From the NCBI GenBank assembly GCA_021781415.1, contig JAJXWW010000138.1, forward strand, positions 23,181 through 87,180: a stretch of DNA of 64,000 bases, read 5' to 3'. The stretch is from Planctomycetota bacterium (GTDB lineage: Bacteria; Planctomycetota; Planctomycetia; Gemmatales; Gemmataceae). Made by a program: the position numbers and the translations under genes. The first letter of the stretch is position 1; the number at the start of each line of letters is the position of its first letter. Shown piece by piece: positions 26,562 to 36,300 of the stretch. The notes under the pieces are model-generated. The model was not told the origin of the DNA. It worked only from the letters and a program-made list of their open reading frames with translations, and did not search any database.

Positions 26562-27666
26562 GGCCTATCGCAGGGCCGAGGCTAAACTCCGAAAGTCGTT
26601 TATTTCCGACGCAAAAATCACCGACAAGATCGCGATGGTGGCGCTCTGCGCCGGCAACCGCGCCGGCGCACGCTTCCTTTTGGCCGCCACTCTCGCGAAG
26701 GTGGACAAGCCGGACATTGATATTCGCAAACCGTTCATTCAAGCCTACGATGAGGAATTGAGATACGGAGCCTACGGCGGAAGGAGCTACGACGAACAGT
26801 ACGTCTTCGACTTCATCGCCAAGCACGGATTACCGTGCAGTCCCACCACCGCATTCTTGACGCCCGCCTTTCGGACGAAAAGTATCGTATTGAATCTCGA
26901 TCAAACACTGAGAGGACGCCCCGCTCAACTCTACCGAGCAATTCTTGAGATTCTGGATGCGATTCAACGCGAGAAACTCTCCGCGATGGATGTTCTTTGC
27001 GAGTTGATTCGACGGCTCATCATCGAGCGCGACGAACGCCAGGCGCGTCTGGAAAGTCTGAAAAAGGGGCTTCGAGAGGAGTCGGACGAATTGCCATTAT
27101 CGTCCGAAGAAACCGTTCGCCTGATCGAACAGCACTTGTCGCTCAAGCACTCGTCGCGCCTTCCGGTCCTCGTGGTGGCTGCGGCATATCGGTGTGCCTC
27201 GGAGAAACTACGCGAAAAAGTATTGCGGCTAAACGCTCATACCGCCGCAGACAGTCAGACCGGCGCGCTTGGCGACGTGGAAATCACCCTCGCGGACGAC
27301 GACAAAGTTGTGACAACTTATGAGATAAAGGATAAACCCGTAGCGATCGCGGATATCGAGAGAGCCGTTCAGAAGATTGCCCATCGAACGGAGGTGCAGA
27401 ACTACATTTTTGTATCCACCGCGCCGGTCGATCCAGCCGTCCGCGAATTTGCCTATCAACAGTACAGGGAACTCGGCGGTATCGAGATTGCCCTGGTCGA
27501 TTGCGTCGGATTTCTACGTCATTTTCTACATCTGTTTCATCGACTACGCACAAATTTCTTGGACGAATATCAAGAACTGGTACTCAGCCAACCGGAAAGC
27601 GGTGTCAATCAGGCGTTGAAAGAGGCATTTCTTGCCCTTCGTCGAGCAACTCAAGCGGGAGAATAG
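26527..27666 (+). CDS. Type II restriction endonuclease, SacI-family-like
   Basis: 379 residues. The C-terminal half has the segment RLPVLVVAAAYRCASEKL, then NAHTAADSQTGALGDVEITL and VVTTYEIKDK. This gives a PD-(D/E)XK-type set (D250, E267, K269) in the arrangement I recall for the SacI restriction family. SacI cuts GAGCTC, but specificity cannot be read from the sequence and the family call is from pattern memory. The start ATG lies inside the methylase gene (35-base overlap), a common coupling of modification and restriction. Intact, so probably active. Confidence 0.75.
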   Translation: MAKDSCSEILDRAYRRAEAKLRKSFISDAKITDKIAMVALCAGNRAGARFLLAATLAKVDKPDIDIRKPFIQAYDEELRYGAYGGRSYDEQYVFDFIAKHGLPCSPTTAFLTPAFRTKSIVLNLDQTLRGRPAQLYRAILEILDAIQREKLSAMDVLCELIRRLIIERDERQARLESLKKGLREESDELPLSSEETVRLIEQHLSLKHSSRLPVLVVAAAYRCASEKLREKVLRLNAHTAADSQTGALGDVEITLADDDKVVTTYEIKDKPVAIADIERAVQKIAHRTEVQNYIFVSTAPVDPAVREFAYQQYRELGGIEIALVDCVGFLRHFLHLFHRLRTNFLDEYQELVLSQPESGVNQALKEAFLALRRATQAGE

Positions 27667-27672
27667 CTGAGA

Positions 27673-27792
27673 GAAGCTGAAAATCTCGAGACCACGGAGG
27701 AAATGGACGAGGGCAAGGAGGGAGCGGCTTCGGCGATGGTCAGCTGTTCACGATGCCTGGCGAGACTCCGGCGGAGGAAACGAAGGAGTAAG
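27673..27792 (+). repeat. Direct repeat, rpsA 3' end, right copy
   Basis: Orphan copy of the rpsA 3' end, starting 6 bases after the endonuclease stop. It even keeps a stop codon at the equivalent place (GGAGTAAGGC versus AGAGTAGGGC in the left copy). It lacks about 30 bases present in the left copy and ends with a slightly different tail. It marks the right edge of the inserted module. Confidence 0.95.
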
Positions 27793-27822
27793 GCGCGGGA
27801 ACCTTTCGGTTCGCTCAATCTG

Positions 27823-27863
27823 AACGCCTCTCGGTCTAGCGATGGATCGAGAGGCGTTTTTTG
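27823..27863 (+). terminator. Intrinsic terminator, probably the original rpsA terminator
   Basis: AACGCCTCTCG (27823-27833) pairs perfectly with CGAGAGGCGTT (27848-27858), followed by a T-run ending at 27862. It lies 30 bases beyond the right rpsA copy. It fits as the terminator rpsA used before the module inserted. Confidence 0.88.
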
Positions 27864-28167
27864 TTCCAATTGTAGGGAACGTAGCGGCGGGCAACGTCGG
27901 ATGGGTGATGGGGAACGGATCGATCCCATCGATTGCTCGTCGCGTGTCGAGGACCACTTCGAGAGATAGTTCGCCGAGCTTGCCGGATCGTCCAGCCTGC
28001 GCGCCGCTAAGGCCGATAACTTGGGCGAGGGCACTATGGATTCGTGGCCTCATCGTGAAAAGTGTGCCGCAGTCAAAAAACCTCGGTCATTTTTTACTTT
28101 GGTCAGAATATGACCTACATTTGGGACTGTAGAATGGGTTCTTCTGCTCAGCGATGGAATACTCCCC
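27864..28167. other. Upstream region of the sigma factor gene
   Basis: About 300 bases with no credible gene. A reverse-strand frame (27748-28053) is open, but overlaps the rpsA repeat and the terminator. The last 100 bases are AT-richer and probably carry the sigma gene promoter, which I cannot place exactly. Confidence 0.45.
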
Positions 28168-29004
28168 ATGACACGACAACGCCGTCTGCGGAACGATGCG
28201 GTTCAATCGCCTTTGGAAACTTATCTTCGGGAGATCAATGAAACCCCCTTGCTTAACGCCGAGGAAGAGAAAGAACTCGCCTACCGCATTGAAGACGGAG
28301 ACAGCGAAGCGCGCGACCGCATGGTACGCGCCAATCTGCGCTTGGTGGTGAACATCGCGCGCAGCTACACCGGCAAAGGGTTGGGATTGCAAGATTTGAT
28401 CGAGGAAGGGAACCTCGGACTCCTCCGCGCCGTCGAGGGATTCGATCCCTCCATGAATACGCGCTTCAGCACCTACGCGAGTTACTGGATCAAACAGTCG
28501 ATCAAGCGCGCTTTGGTGAACACCGCCAAGACGATTCGCATTCCCGCCTACATGGTCGAGTTGCTGGCCAAATGGCGTCGCGCCAGCGCCAAACTGCAAG
28601 AGGAATTAGGGCGTCCGCCTTCGCAAGAAGAAGTGGCGCGCAGCATGAATCTGCCCAAAAAGAAACTGAACATCATCAAGAAAGCCATCCGGGTCTACAA
28701 CGCCGCGCCGCAGACCGACCAACCCGACTCCGGCTGGTCGCTCGATGAAATGGTGATGGACGGCCACACCAAGACGCCGGATACCGAAATGGTCGAGGCC
28801 GACGATTTGCATCACGTTCTCGATTTGCTCGACAAGATGGACAAACGCGAGGCGACGGTGTTGCGCATGCGCTTCGGACTCGACGACGAGGAACCCAAGA
28901 CGCTCAAGGAGATCGGCGAACGTCTCGGCCTGACGCGCGAGCGCGTGCGGCAGATCGAGAGCGAAGCGCTGGGCAAGCTGAGCGAGAGCATGCAAGTCGA
29001 TTGA
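28168..29004 (+). CDS. RNA polymerase sigma factor, RpoD/SigA-like
   Basis: 278 residues. It directs RNA polymerase to promoters. Region 1.2 (SPLETYLREINETPLLNAEEE), region 2 (RANLRLVVNIARSYTGKGLGLQDLIEEGNLGLLRAVEGFD and TRFSTYASYWIKQSIKRAL), region 3 (PAYMVELLAKWRRASAKLQEELGRPPSQEEVA) and region 4 (LGLTRERVRQIESEALGKL) are all present. The long N-terminal region 1.1 of primary sigma factors is missing, so it is a compact group 1/2-type sigma. Planctomycetes often have several such; I cannot tell whether it is the housekeeping one. Confidence 0.93.
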   Translation: MTRQRRLRNDAVQSPLETYLREINETPLLNAEEEKELAYRIEDGDSEARDRMVRANLRLVVNIARSYTGKGLGLQDLIEEGNLGLLRAVEGFDPSMNTRFSTYASYWIKQSIKRALVNTAKTIRIPAYMVELLAKWRRASAKLQEELGRPPSQEEVARSMNLPKKKLNIIKKAIRVYNAAPQTDQPDSGWSLDEMVMDGHTKTPDTEMVEADDLHHVLDLLDKMDKREATVLRMRFGLDDEEPKTLKEIGERLGLTRERVRQIESEALGKLSESMQVD

Positions 29005-29050
29005 GGGATAAAACCAGCCCGAAGCGCCAGCAAGGGCTGTCCTTCCATCG

Positions 29051-29989
29051 TTAAGCGAAGCAGCGCAACGTGAGAACCGTGCAATTGTCGCTGCCTCCCC
29101 GTTCGTCGGCACGATCCACCAGCCGCTGCGCCAGCTGTGCAGCCGATACCTTGGCAGCGGCCATTTCAGCCTGGAGTGTCGCATCGTCGAGATGGGTATG
29201 CAGCCCGTCGCAGGCCACGAGCAACCAATCGCCGGCGGATAGCCTGACTCGATACGGCACGGGGTCGAGGTTGCCGGCCATGCCGACCGCGTTGGTAATC
29301 TCGTTGCGAGCGCGATGCACCAACGCTTGTTTGGGCGTCAGCTGTCCCAATTCGACCATGCGCGCCACCAGGGTTTGGTCGCGCGTAACCTGGCTTAGCT
29401 TTCCTCCATGCTCGTGATAGACGCGGCAATCGCCAACATGGCCGATGGACACCTCCTCGCCCCAAACGACGGCGACGGCGGCAGTCGCTCCCATGCCTTT
29501 GTAAGCGGCTTCCCGCTGTGCCGTGTGCCATACGATCCGGTTGGATTCCCGTAGCGCGTCGGCGACGGCGTCGGCGACCGCCCCCGCCTCCTTGCTCTCG
29601 CCGTTGAGGATCTCCGAGATAAACGATGTTAGCTTCGCCGCGACGGTGCGAATCACCAGACCACTCGCTCGATCTCCACCGGCCGCTCCACCCATGCCGT
29701 CGGCAACCACTAGCACGGCCAATTCGCGCCAAGCATCGAGATTGCAACAAACCAGATGTTGGACCAAGAAGCTATCCTCATTGCGCTCGCGCACCCGTCC
29801 CGGCGAAGTGGCCGCGCCCAGTTCGAGACGCATCGCGCTCGCCGGAACCTCGACGCGCGTTTTCGCATTGGGATCGGCGCGCGTGGTGAACGACTTCGCG
29901 CATCTCCCGCACTTCACCGGCACACCCAAGTGTTGCTCGGCCACCGCGCAAGGCGTTCCACAATGAGGACAACGGACGCGCACGGGCAC
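29051..29989 (-). CDS. PP2C-type Ser/Thr phosphatase with N-terminal zinc ribbon
   Basis: 312 residues from GTG 29989, placed 8 bases after GGGAGG; the frame is open to 30022. Residues 1-35 form an MJ0042-type zinc ribbon (CPHCG, then CGRC). The rest is a PPM/PP2C phosphatase with metal-binding segments RERNEDSFL, VVADGMGG, GDCRVY and SDNCTVL. It removes phosphate from Ser/Thr residues, opposing Hanks-type kinases, and would work with the FHA proteins nearby. The methyltransferase gene ends 36 bases upstream of this start, so an operon is likely. Confidence 0.92.
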   Translation of the reverse strand: MPVRVRCPHCGTPCAVAEQHLGVPVKCGRCAKSFTTRADPNAKTRVEVPASAMRLELGAATSPGRVRERNEDSFLVQHLVCCNLDAWRELAVLVVADGMGGAAGGDRASGLVIRTVAAKLTSFISEILNGESKEAGAVADAVADALRESNRIVWHTAQREAAYKGMGATAAVAVVWGEEVSIGHVGDCRVYHEHGGKLSQVTRDQTLVARMVELGQLTPKQALVHRARNEITNAVGMAGNLDPVPYRVRLSAGDWLLVACDGLHTHLDDATLQAEMAAAKVSAAQLAQRLVDRADERGGSDNCTVLTLRCFA

Positions 29990-30025
29990 GGTTGAAACCT
30001 CCCAGCTCCGGAGAAACGCCACCGC

Positions 30026-30781
30026 TTACTTCGACGGTTTCTCGTCTTTCTTCTCGATTGGCTTCTCGAAGATGATGACGTGCTGCCACGGCAGGGAGGT
30101 CTCCGTCTTCGCGTGTTTGAGCGCATGCGGCTTCATCTCCCTGAGTACCTGTTTGACGCTCATCTTGTGGACTTCGAGGATCGGCACCTTGGGATCTTCC
30201 TTGCGAAACTCGACGAACACCAGACGCCCCCCCGGCTTCAAGGCCTTGACCAGCGCCTCGGTCATTTCAAAGGGAGACGAGAACTCGTGATAGACATCGA
30301 CGAGCAGAATCAGATCGACGCCGCCTTCCGGCAATTTCGGATCGGTTTCGGTGCCGAGGATCGGTTCGATGTTGGCGACTTTCTGTCGTTTCATGCGCGC
30401 GCGAATAATGTCGAGCATCTCTTTTTGAATGTCCACGGCCAGCACTTTGCCGCGCGGTCCCACTTTGTCGGCGATGCGGAACGAGTAGTAACCGCTGCCC
30501 GCGCCGATGTCGGCAACGACTTGACCGGGCTTAAAATCGAGGACTTTCAAGAGCTTTTTTGGCTCTTCTTCTTTTGCGCGTTCGGGACGTTCCAGCCACG
30601 GCGCGCCCTCGTGGCTCATCACCTGGGCGATCTCTCGATCCATGTAGAATTTGCCCGTGCCGTAGCGGTCGTGTTGTGCCTTCGTCCGATAGCGTTCGTT
30701 CTTGGAATCCGGCGGCTCCGCCAACGACGCACCAACTAAAAGACAGACTATCCCAAAAGCAAGGCCAGATATTAACCGCAT
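30026..30781 (-). CDS. Exported SAM-dependent methyltransferase
   Basis: 251 residues. A signal peptide (about 1-21, ISGLAFGIVCLLVGASLA) comes before a class I methyltransferase fold: motif I VVADIGAGSGYYS, the acidic end of strand 2 (VLAVDIQKEML), LILLVDVYHEFSSP, and LKPGGRLVFVEF. Signal-bearing copies of this fold are common in planctomycetes. The substrate is unknown; since SAM is cytoplasmic, either the leader is an anchor or the fold has been reused. The protein is otherwise complete. Confidence 0.85.
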   Translation of the reverse strand: MRLISGLAFGIVCLLVGASLAEPPDSKNERYRTKAQHDRYGTGKFYMDREIAQVMSHEGAPWLERPERAKEEEPKKLLKVLDFKPGQVVADIGAGSGYYSFRIADKVGPRGKVLAVDIQKEMLDIIRARMKRQKVANIEPILGTETDPKLPEGGVDLILLVDVYHEFSSPFEMTEALVKALKPGGRLVFVEFRKEDPKVPILEVHKMSVKQVLREMKPHALKHAKTETSLPWQHVIIFEKPIEKKDEKPSK

Positions 30782-31099
30782 CCCATAGCTCCTTTCACCG
30801 GATCGAGGTGAACGCAGTGGCCGCGCGACTCGGTTGAACCCTATGCTTTCTGGGCATCGCGCCCTCTGTCGTTCTCCTTATCGCCCGATTGTAACGATTG
30901 TACCGCGAAAGACGGGGTTCGCAAAGCATCCGGCGGGTCGATGCCGTTCGGATGAGACGAAGATAGCCTCGGAGAACGAGCCGATTTTTCGGAAGGGAGG
31001 AGCGTTGGGGGAAAGAATGGGGCGAACAGCGACCCACCGAGCGGTAGGTGGGTCGGGTGGAGCCAAGAAGCAACGAGCGACGGATGCCTCTTGCTCGGA
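30782..31099. other. Intergenic region with a small hairpin
   Basis: 318 bases without a gene. GACCCACC (31031-31038) pairs with GGTGGGTC (31047-31054), which on the minus strand lies 46 bases beyond the stop of the next small gene and may be its terminator. Confidence 0.5.
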
Positions 31100-31297
31100 T
31101 CAAGCCAATACGTTCACCTTGCCGCCGACGCCGCCTTCTTGGCCGTGGTCGCCGTCGCCGTCTTTGGCTCCGCTGGCCGCGCCCGAAGAACTCGCCGCTG
31201 CCGAGGTATGCACCGGCTTCGCTCCGGCGTTCGCGGTTGAACTCGCCGTCTGACTCAGCAACGCCTGAGCCGCCGATCCGACGCTAGAAATGCCCAT
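31100..31297 (-). CDS. Small Ala/Ser/Gly-rich hypothetical protein
   Basis: 65 residues starting MGISSVGSAAQALLSQ and ending in the Gly-rich GGVGGKVNVLA. A GAGGAA ribosome-binding site lies about 10 bases upstream of the ATG, which supports expression. The short N-terminal amphipathic helix followed by Ala/Ser-rich sequence is like several small planctomycete proteins of unknown role. No signal peptide or domain. Moderate confidence because of size and simple composition. Confidence 0.6.
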   Translation of the reverse strand: MGISSVGSAAQALLSQTASSTANAGAKPVHTSAAASSSGAASGAKDGDGDHGQEGGVGGKVNVLA

Positions 31298-31426
31298 GAT
31301 TTCGATTCCTCAAAACGAATAGGAACTACCCAACACCTATGGGCAACTATGAGCGAGATGGATGGTTGTGTCAAATGACGGAAGGGATGCGAGAACGAAA
31401 GGAGGGCGAGGAGTGTACCGGTTATG

Positions 31427-31470
31427 CCGCCTTTCGATCCGCTCGGAAGCGCGAGCGGATCGAAAGGCGG
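31427..31470. terminator. Perfect 19-bp hairpin downstream of ilvD
   Basis: Arms 31427-31445 (CCGCCTTTCGATCCGCTCG) and 31452-31470 are exactly complementary, with a 6-base loop. On the minus strand it begins 6 bases after the ilvD stop. There is no T-run. Confidence 0.75.
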
Positions 31471-31476
31471 ACGGTT

Positions 31477-33159
31477 TCAACTGGTGATCGCCCCTTCCGA
31501 GGCCGAGTGAACGCAGCGCGCGTACTTGGCAAGTACCCCTCGTGCCACGCGCGGAGGAGGGGCGGTCCAAGCGGCGCGGCGCTTGGCCAACTCCGAGTCC
31601 TCTAAATGCACGTCGAGACGCTTGGCGTCGGCATCAATGGTGACGCGGTCGCCGTCGCGCAACAGCGCGATGGGACCGCCGGTCCACGCTTCCGGCGCGA
31701 CGTGGCCGACGACGAGACCGTGTGTGCCGCCGGAGAACCGGCCATCGGTAATCAGACCGATACTCTCGCCGAGACCTTGGCCAACGAGCGCGGCGGTGAC
31801 GGAGAGCATCTCGCGCATTCCGGGACCGCCGACCGGACCTTCGCCGCGAATGACGACGACATCGCCCGCCTTGATGTCGCGGCGCTGAATGGCGGCGAAA
31901 CAGGCTTCCTCGCCGTCGAACACCTTGGCCGGCCCGGTGATGCGCCGCGTCTGCAATCCGGCCACCTTGGCCACCGCCCCTTCCGGAGCGAGATTGCCGT
32001 GCAAGACGACGAGGTGCCCCGTGGCGTGCAGCGGTCTTTCGAGCGGGCGTATCACGTCTTGACGCCGTTTATAGATACTTTCGACATCCTTTAAGTTGTC
32101 GGCAAGCGTCCGTCCCGTCACGGTCAGACATTCGCCGTGTAGATAACCGGCGTCGAGTAACGCCTTGAGGACGGCGGGCGTGCCGCCGGCGCGATGCAAG
32201 TCGTTCATCACATACCGTCCGCCTGGTTTCAGATCGGCCAAGTGTGGTATTTTCGCGCCCAAGCGGTCGAAGTCGGCCAACGTCCATTCCACCTCGGCCT
32301 CGCGGGCAATGGCCATCAGGTGCAGCACGGCGTTCGTCGAGCCGCCCAGCGCCAGCACCAACGTATACGCATTCTCCAACGACTTGCGCGTAATCAGATC
32401 GCGCGGTCGAATGTTCTTCTCGATGAGGCGCACCAGCGCTTCGCCGGCGAGAAACGCCTCGCGCTCCTTGGCGCTGGAGACGGCGGGATAACTGGCGTCG
32501 TAGGGAAGCGACATGCCCATCGCTTCGATGGCGGAACTCATGGTGTTGGCAGTGTACATGCCGCCGCACGAACCCGCGCCGGGACAGGCTTCGCATTCGA
32601 TGGCGTGAACGCCGCGCTCGTCGAGCTTGCCCGCCTGATGGCGACCGACGGCCTCGAAAATGGACACGATGTCGATGTCCGCGCCGTCGGGTCCGGTTCC
32701 GGGGAGGATGCTGCCGCCGTAGACGAAGATGCTGGGCACGTTTAGCCTCGCCATGGCCATGACGCATCCGGGCATGTTCTTATCGCAGCCGCCGAAGGCC
32801 AACAAGCCATCGTGATTCATTCCACCGGCCACGACTTCCAGACTGTCGGCAATCACCTCGCGCGAAACGAGGCTGTAGCGCATGCCCTGATGGCCCATCA
32901 TGATGCCATCGGAGGCGGTCGGCGCGCCGAAGATTTGCGGCACGCCGCCGCCCGCTCGCACGCCCTCGCAGCCGCGCCGCGCCAGACGGTCGAGGTGCGC
33001 GTTGCACGGCGTAATCTCGCTGAACAGCGAGGCCACGCCGATCATTGGGCGAGAGAAATCGTCGTCGTGGAAACCGACGGCGCGGAGCATGGCGCGATTG
33101 GGAGCGCGGCCGGCACCTTCGGTGGTTAGACGGCTCGTTGGATTATGCTCGGACGGCAT
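31477..33159 (-). CDS. ilvD: Dihydroxy-acid dehydratase
   Basis: 560 residues from the ATG at 33157-33159, preceded by GGAGA. It removes water from dihydroxy acids in the valine, leucine and isoleucine pathway. The iron-sulfur and active-site segments are visible: [10 protein letters not shown], the [18 protein letters not shown] signature, and [11 protein letters not shown] near the C-terminus. The frame is open up to 33420, but that part covers a palindrome and is not protein-like. It stands alone rather than in an ilv cluster. Confidence 0.96.
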   Translation of the reverse strand: MPSEHNPTSRLTTEGAGRAPNRAMLRAVGFHDDDFSRPMIGVASLFSEITPCNAHLDRLARRGCEGVRAGGGVPQIFGAPTASDGIMMGHQGMRYSLVSREVIADSLEVVAGGMNHDGLLAFGGCDKNMPGCVMAMARLNVPSIFVYGGSILPGTGPDGADIDIVSIFEAVGRHQAGKLDERGVHAIECEACPGAGSCGGMYTANTMSSAIEAMGMSLPYDASYPAVSSAKEREAFLAGEALVRLIEKNIRPRDLITRKSLENAYTLVLALGGSTNAVLHLMAIAREAEVEWTLADFDRLGAKIPHLADLKPGGRYVMNDLHRAGGTPAVLKALLDAGYLHGECLTVTGRTLADNLKDVESIYKRRQDVIRPLERPLHATGHLVVLHGNLAPEGAVAKVAGLQTRRITGPAKVFDGEEACFAAIQRRDIKAGDVVVIRGEGPVGGPGMREMLSVTAALVGQGLGESIGLITDGRFSGGTHGLVVGHVAPEAWTGGPIALLRDGDRVTIDADAKRLDVHLEDSELAKRRAAWTAPPPRVARGVLAKYARCVHSASEGAITS

Positions 33160-33269
33160 GAATGTCTCCGGATACTTCGAGGATGATAACTCGTGGTTCG
33201 TTTCGTCACTGTAGGCAGTTTTGGGATCGGAGGCAATCGTGCGAAATCGTCTTTTGCCGCGGCTTTCGA

Positions 33270-33334
33270 GGTTAGCCGCGACCCGAAGGGGAGCGCGAGA
33301 AAGAATCGCGCTCCCCTTCGGGTCGCGGCTAACC
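33270..33334. repeat. Intergenic palindrome, GGTTAGCCGCG-ended family (copy C)
   Basis: Perfect 28-bp inverted repeat, arms 33270-33297 and 33307-33334, loop of 9 bases. The outer end GGTTAGCCGCGAC is shared with copy A (5830); the inner part (CCGAAGGGGAGCGCG) differs from both other copies, yet is still exactly complementary across the hairpin. Confidence 0.92.
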
Positions 33335-33376
33335 GACGTTTTCTCTCTGAGAACCCTTAAGTGGAGCCTCTCTTCG

Positions 33377-36300
33377 TTAGGGTTTCTCGCTCTCTTCGTC
33401 CGTATGCCGAGTGGAAACATCCAGGTCGAGACGCAGCATGTCGCCGTAACCCAACGACGGGATGGTGACGACGACGCAACCGCCGTCTTCTTTCCATGCG
33501 AGTTCGCCGTGATAGGCGCTCGCCGCCTTGGTCATTTTCTCACCCATGCGGATGCGCAAAGTGACCTTCTGTCCGACCTCCGCGCTGTAGTTGGCGATCG
33601 GCACGATGTATCCGTCTGGCGCTTTGAGCAGCCGGGCGTCCACTAGGGAGGAAGTCGCCTCAATCGACGGTGAAACGCGCGCCGCTCGCAGCACCAATGC
33701 CAGCAGCGATTTCGCGCCGGGATCGAGCGCCCTCGGGATGGAATGGGCGTCATATCCGCGATCCAGCGCGGCGAGCGGTTGCATCGCCGACCACAAGTAG
33801 GCTACTCCGGGCAGGGCGGCGACATAGAGAATGTGTCCCTTATCGAGGCGGCGATCGACGATGGCCGGTTGCTTGTTCGAGGCGAAGCGCGCCAGTACCG
33901 AGACACCCTCAGCCGGTTCGATGCTTTCGCGCGTGCCCAGTTGCGGCAGCGAGCCACCGGGGCAAACGATGCGATCCAACGGTTTGAGAGACGGCAACTC
34001 TTGGCGCACGCGAAAGAAGGTCTCGCGCTCTTGGCTTTGCCGCGTTTGCAGCCCGAACATTTGCTCGAATGCGTCCGTGGCCTCACGATAGGGATCGTAG
34101 CGGCCGGTGTTGGCGGTCGCCAAGACGACGCCGCCCTTGCGCACCCATTCCTCTATGGCCGGAGCCAGTTCCGGCGGCAGACAATCGCCGGACAAAATCA
34201 GAATCTTATAATCCTTCAATCCTTTTTCTGTAACGTCTTCTTCCACTATGAGATCCGGCGAAGCGCCCAGAAACGTCAGCGCCGTCCACATGCCGAGGCG
34301 GTCGAGGTGCGCGTTGAGGCGCGTCTTGCGGAAATTCGGGCCGGCCGAAGCGCGACCGCCCAGATCCTCCGCCACACCGGCCATATCCCAGCGTTCGGTA
34401 CTGGCACTGACGAGAAGGGCAATCGGAGACGACACGGGGCGCGCTTGCGGCAATAAATCTTCGACGAGACCGACGGCGTGCGTTACCTCGCGCAAGGTAC
34501 GATATCGCCCGTGCGCGCGATGATCGACGTAATGCTCCGGAAACGTCTCGTTCATGCCGATCGCTTGAAAGTCGAGCTGCGTTGCTCCGTGAGCCAGACT
34601 CGTAAAAGCGCTGCGAAGGAAGTTCGCGTCGGTGTTGCCCGGCGCGTCGGCAGAGATGGTCGAACGCAGCACGCCGTGGGGATTGTCGCGCAGGCCGGCG
34701 CGATAGTGTTCGGCGACATAGCCGTTCATCATTGGCCACGCCTGACCCGTTTGCCAGAAGCTATCGCCGTGGCGGGCGAGATCCGCCGCACCCCGGCGAA
34801 ACCATTTCACCGTCGTTGTCGTATGCGGATAGGAAAAGGGCTGAAAGGAGTCGATCGCGCCGCACAGCACGTCGTCGCCCAGTGCGCGCTTCACGCTCTT
34901 TCTCCCCTCGGCGACATAGCCGAGAACCGTCTCTTCGTAGAACAATAAGGAATCCACGTAGAGGCGGGGATTCTGAACGGCGGCCTCGGCGCTGCTGTCG
35001 GGGCGCATGCGAGTTAGATTGAACGGACCCCACTTGTCCAACCAATAGGCGTCGAGTGGCACATCCTTGCGCTGGGAGCGCAGCCAATCGAACCACGTCC
35101 GCGCGAGTACGGTGATCGGTTTAATTTTCTTGCGGTTCGCCTTGGCCCAATCGACCTCGCCCTGCAATCGCAACTGCATCCATTCCGACAGCGGGAAGTC
35201 GTCGCCGTACTCATAGTAGCGCAGTTTCCCCTTCAGCCCCAAGCGTTCCATGGTCCGGTTGGCTTCGTCCACATTCATGCGCGTCGGCGGATTGCGATAG
35301 CCGGTCGCCGTCCAGCACTTACTGGCGTCCACGCCGACCTCGTGCAGGTTTTGGATTGCCGCCGGCCCATTGAGCGCCGGATGCAGGGATCGCAAACCCA
35401 GAGCCGCGTACAGTTCGGCGTACTTGCGGCCATAGTCGTTCTCCAGACCGACTGGGACATATCCTCCAAAACAGAGCGATTGTGTCGGCTTCTTGCCTAG
35501 GGGCGGGGTCTCCTTCAACTCCGCGAATACGGAGTCGAGTTCCTCCATCGGCGTTCTCGGCTTCTCCCCTTTGCCGGGGTACGACGGCAGATAGACCTGA
35601 ATCGTCTCCGAGCCGCTCAACGTGCGCTCCACCGCGCCGTCGAAAGCGCGAAGCTCCACATCGAAGGCCTTGGACGAACCGCTGAAGCGCGTCAAACCAA
35701 AATGGGTGGTGTCCTGCATCCGCAAGGGAATCCACGCGCTGACACCGCCGGCAGCGACGCCTCGAACGGCTTCGGGTTCGCTCACTCCCCACGGCGCGCG
35801 ATTGTAGACGTGGGCGATATAAAAATCGGCGGGCTTGTCGCCGCGATTGTGGAAGCGAACCTCATGGCGAGGACCACGACTATCGCGGAACGCATCGAGC
35901 AATGGATATGCCTTGGCATGTTTGGCATAGTGACTGCGCCAGGCGTCCTCGGTATCGCGGGTGAGATAGATCAAATCGACCTTGCGAGAGGCCGCGATTC
36001 CCGGCTCCTGGGGCTGCGCCGTACCGCGCAGATAAATCCGCGCCTTGCCGGCCTTCAACTCCGGCACGGACACCACTTCCTCGACCGAGCCTACCGATCC
36101 TCCGGGCGGGTCGTGTTGCGCCTTGGCCGACGAATCTCCGTAACCGTAGCGCGGATCGCTCTTCGCCCCCACCGTGCGATCGACGACCGTTCGCCCGTCT
36201 TGTTCGAGCGCGATGCGGAAACGCGACTCGCGGAACGGAGGGTACTCGTACCGCACCCACAAACGATAGGCTCCGCTCGCCGGGATCGTCACATCGAGAA

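Noticed and set aside
27748..28053. Minus-strand frame downstream of the restriction-modification module
   Set aside because: Overlaps the rpsA repeat and its terminator; no family features.
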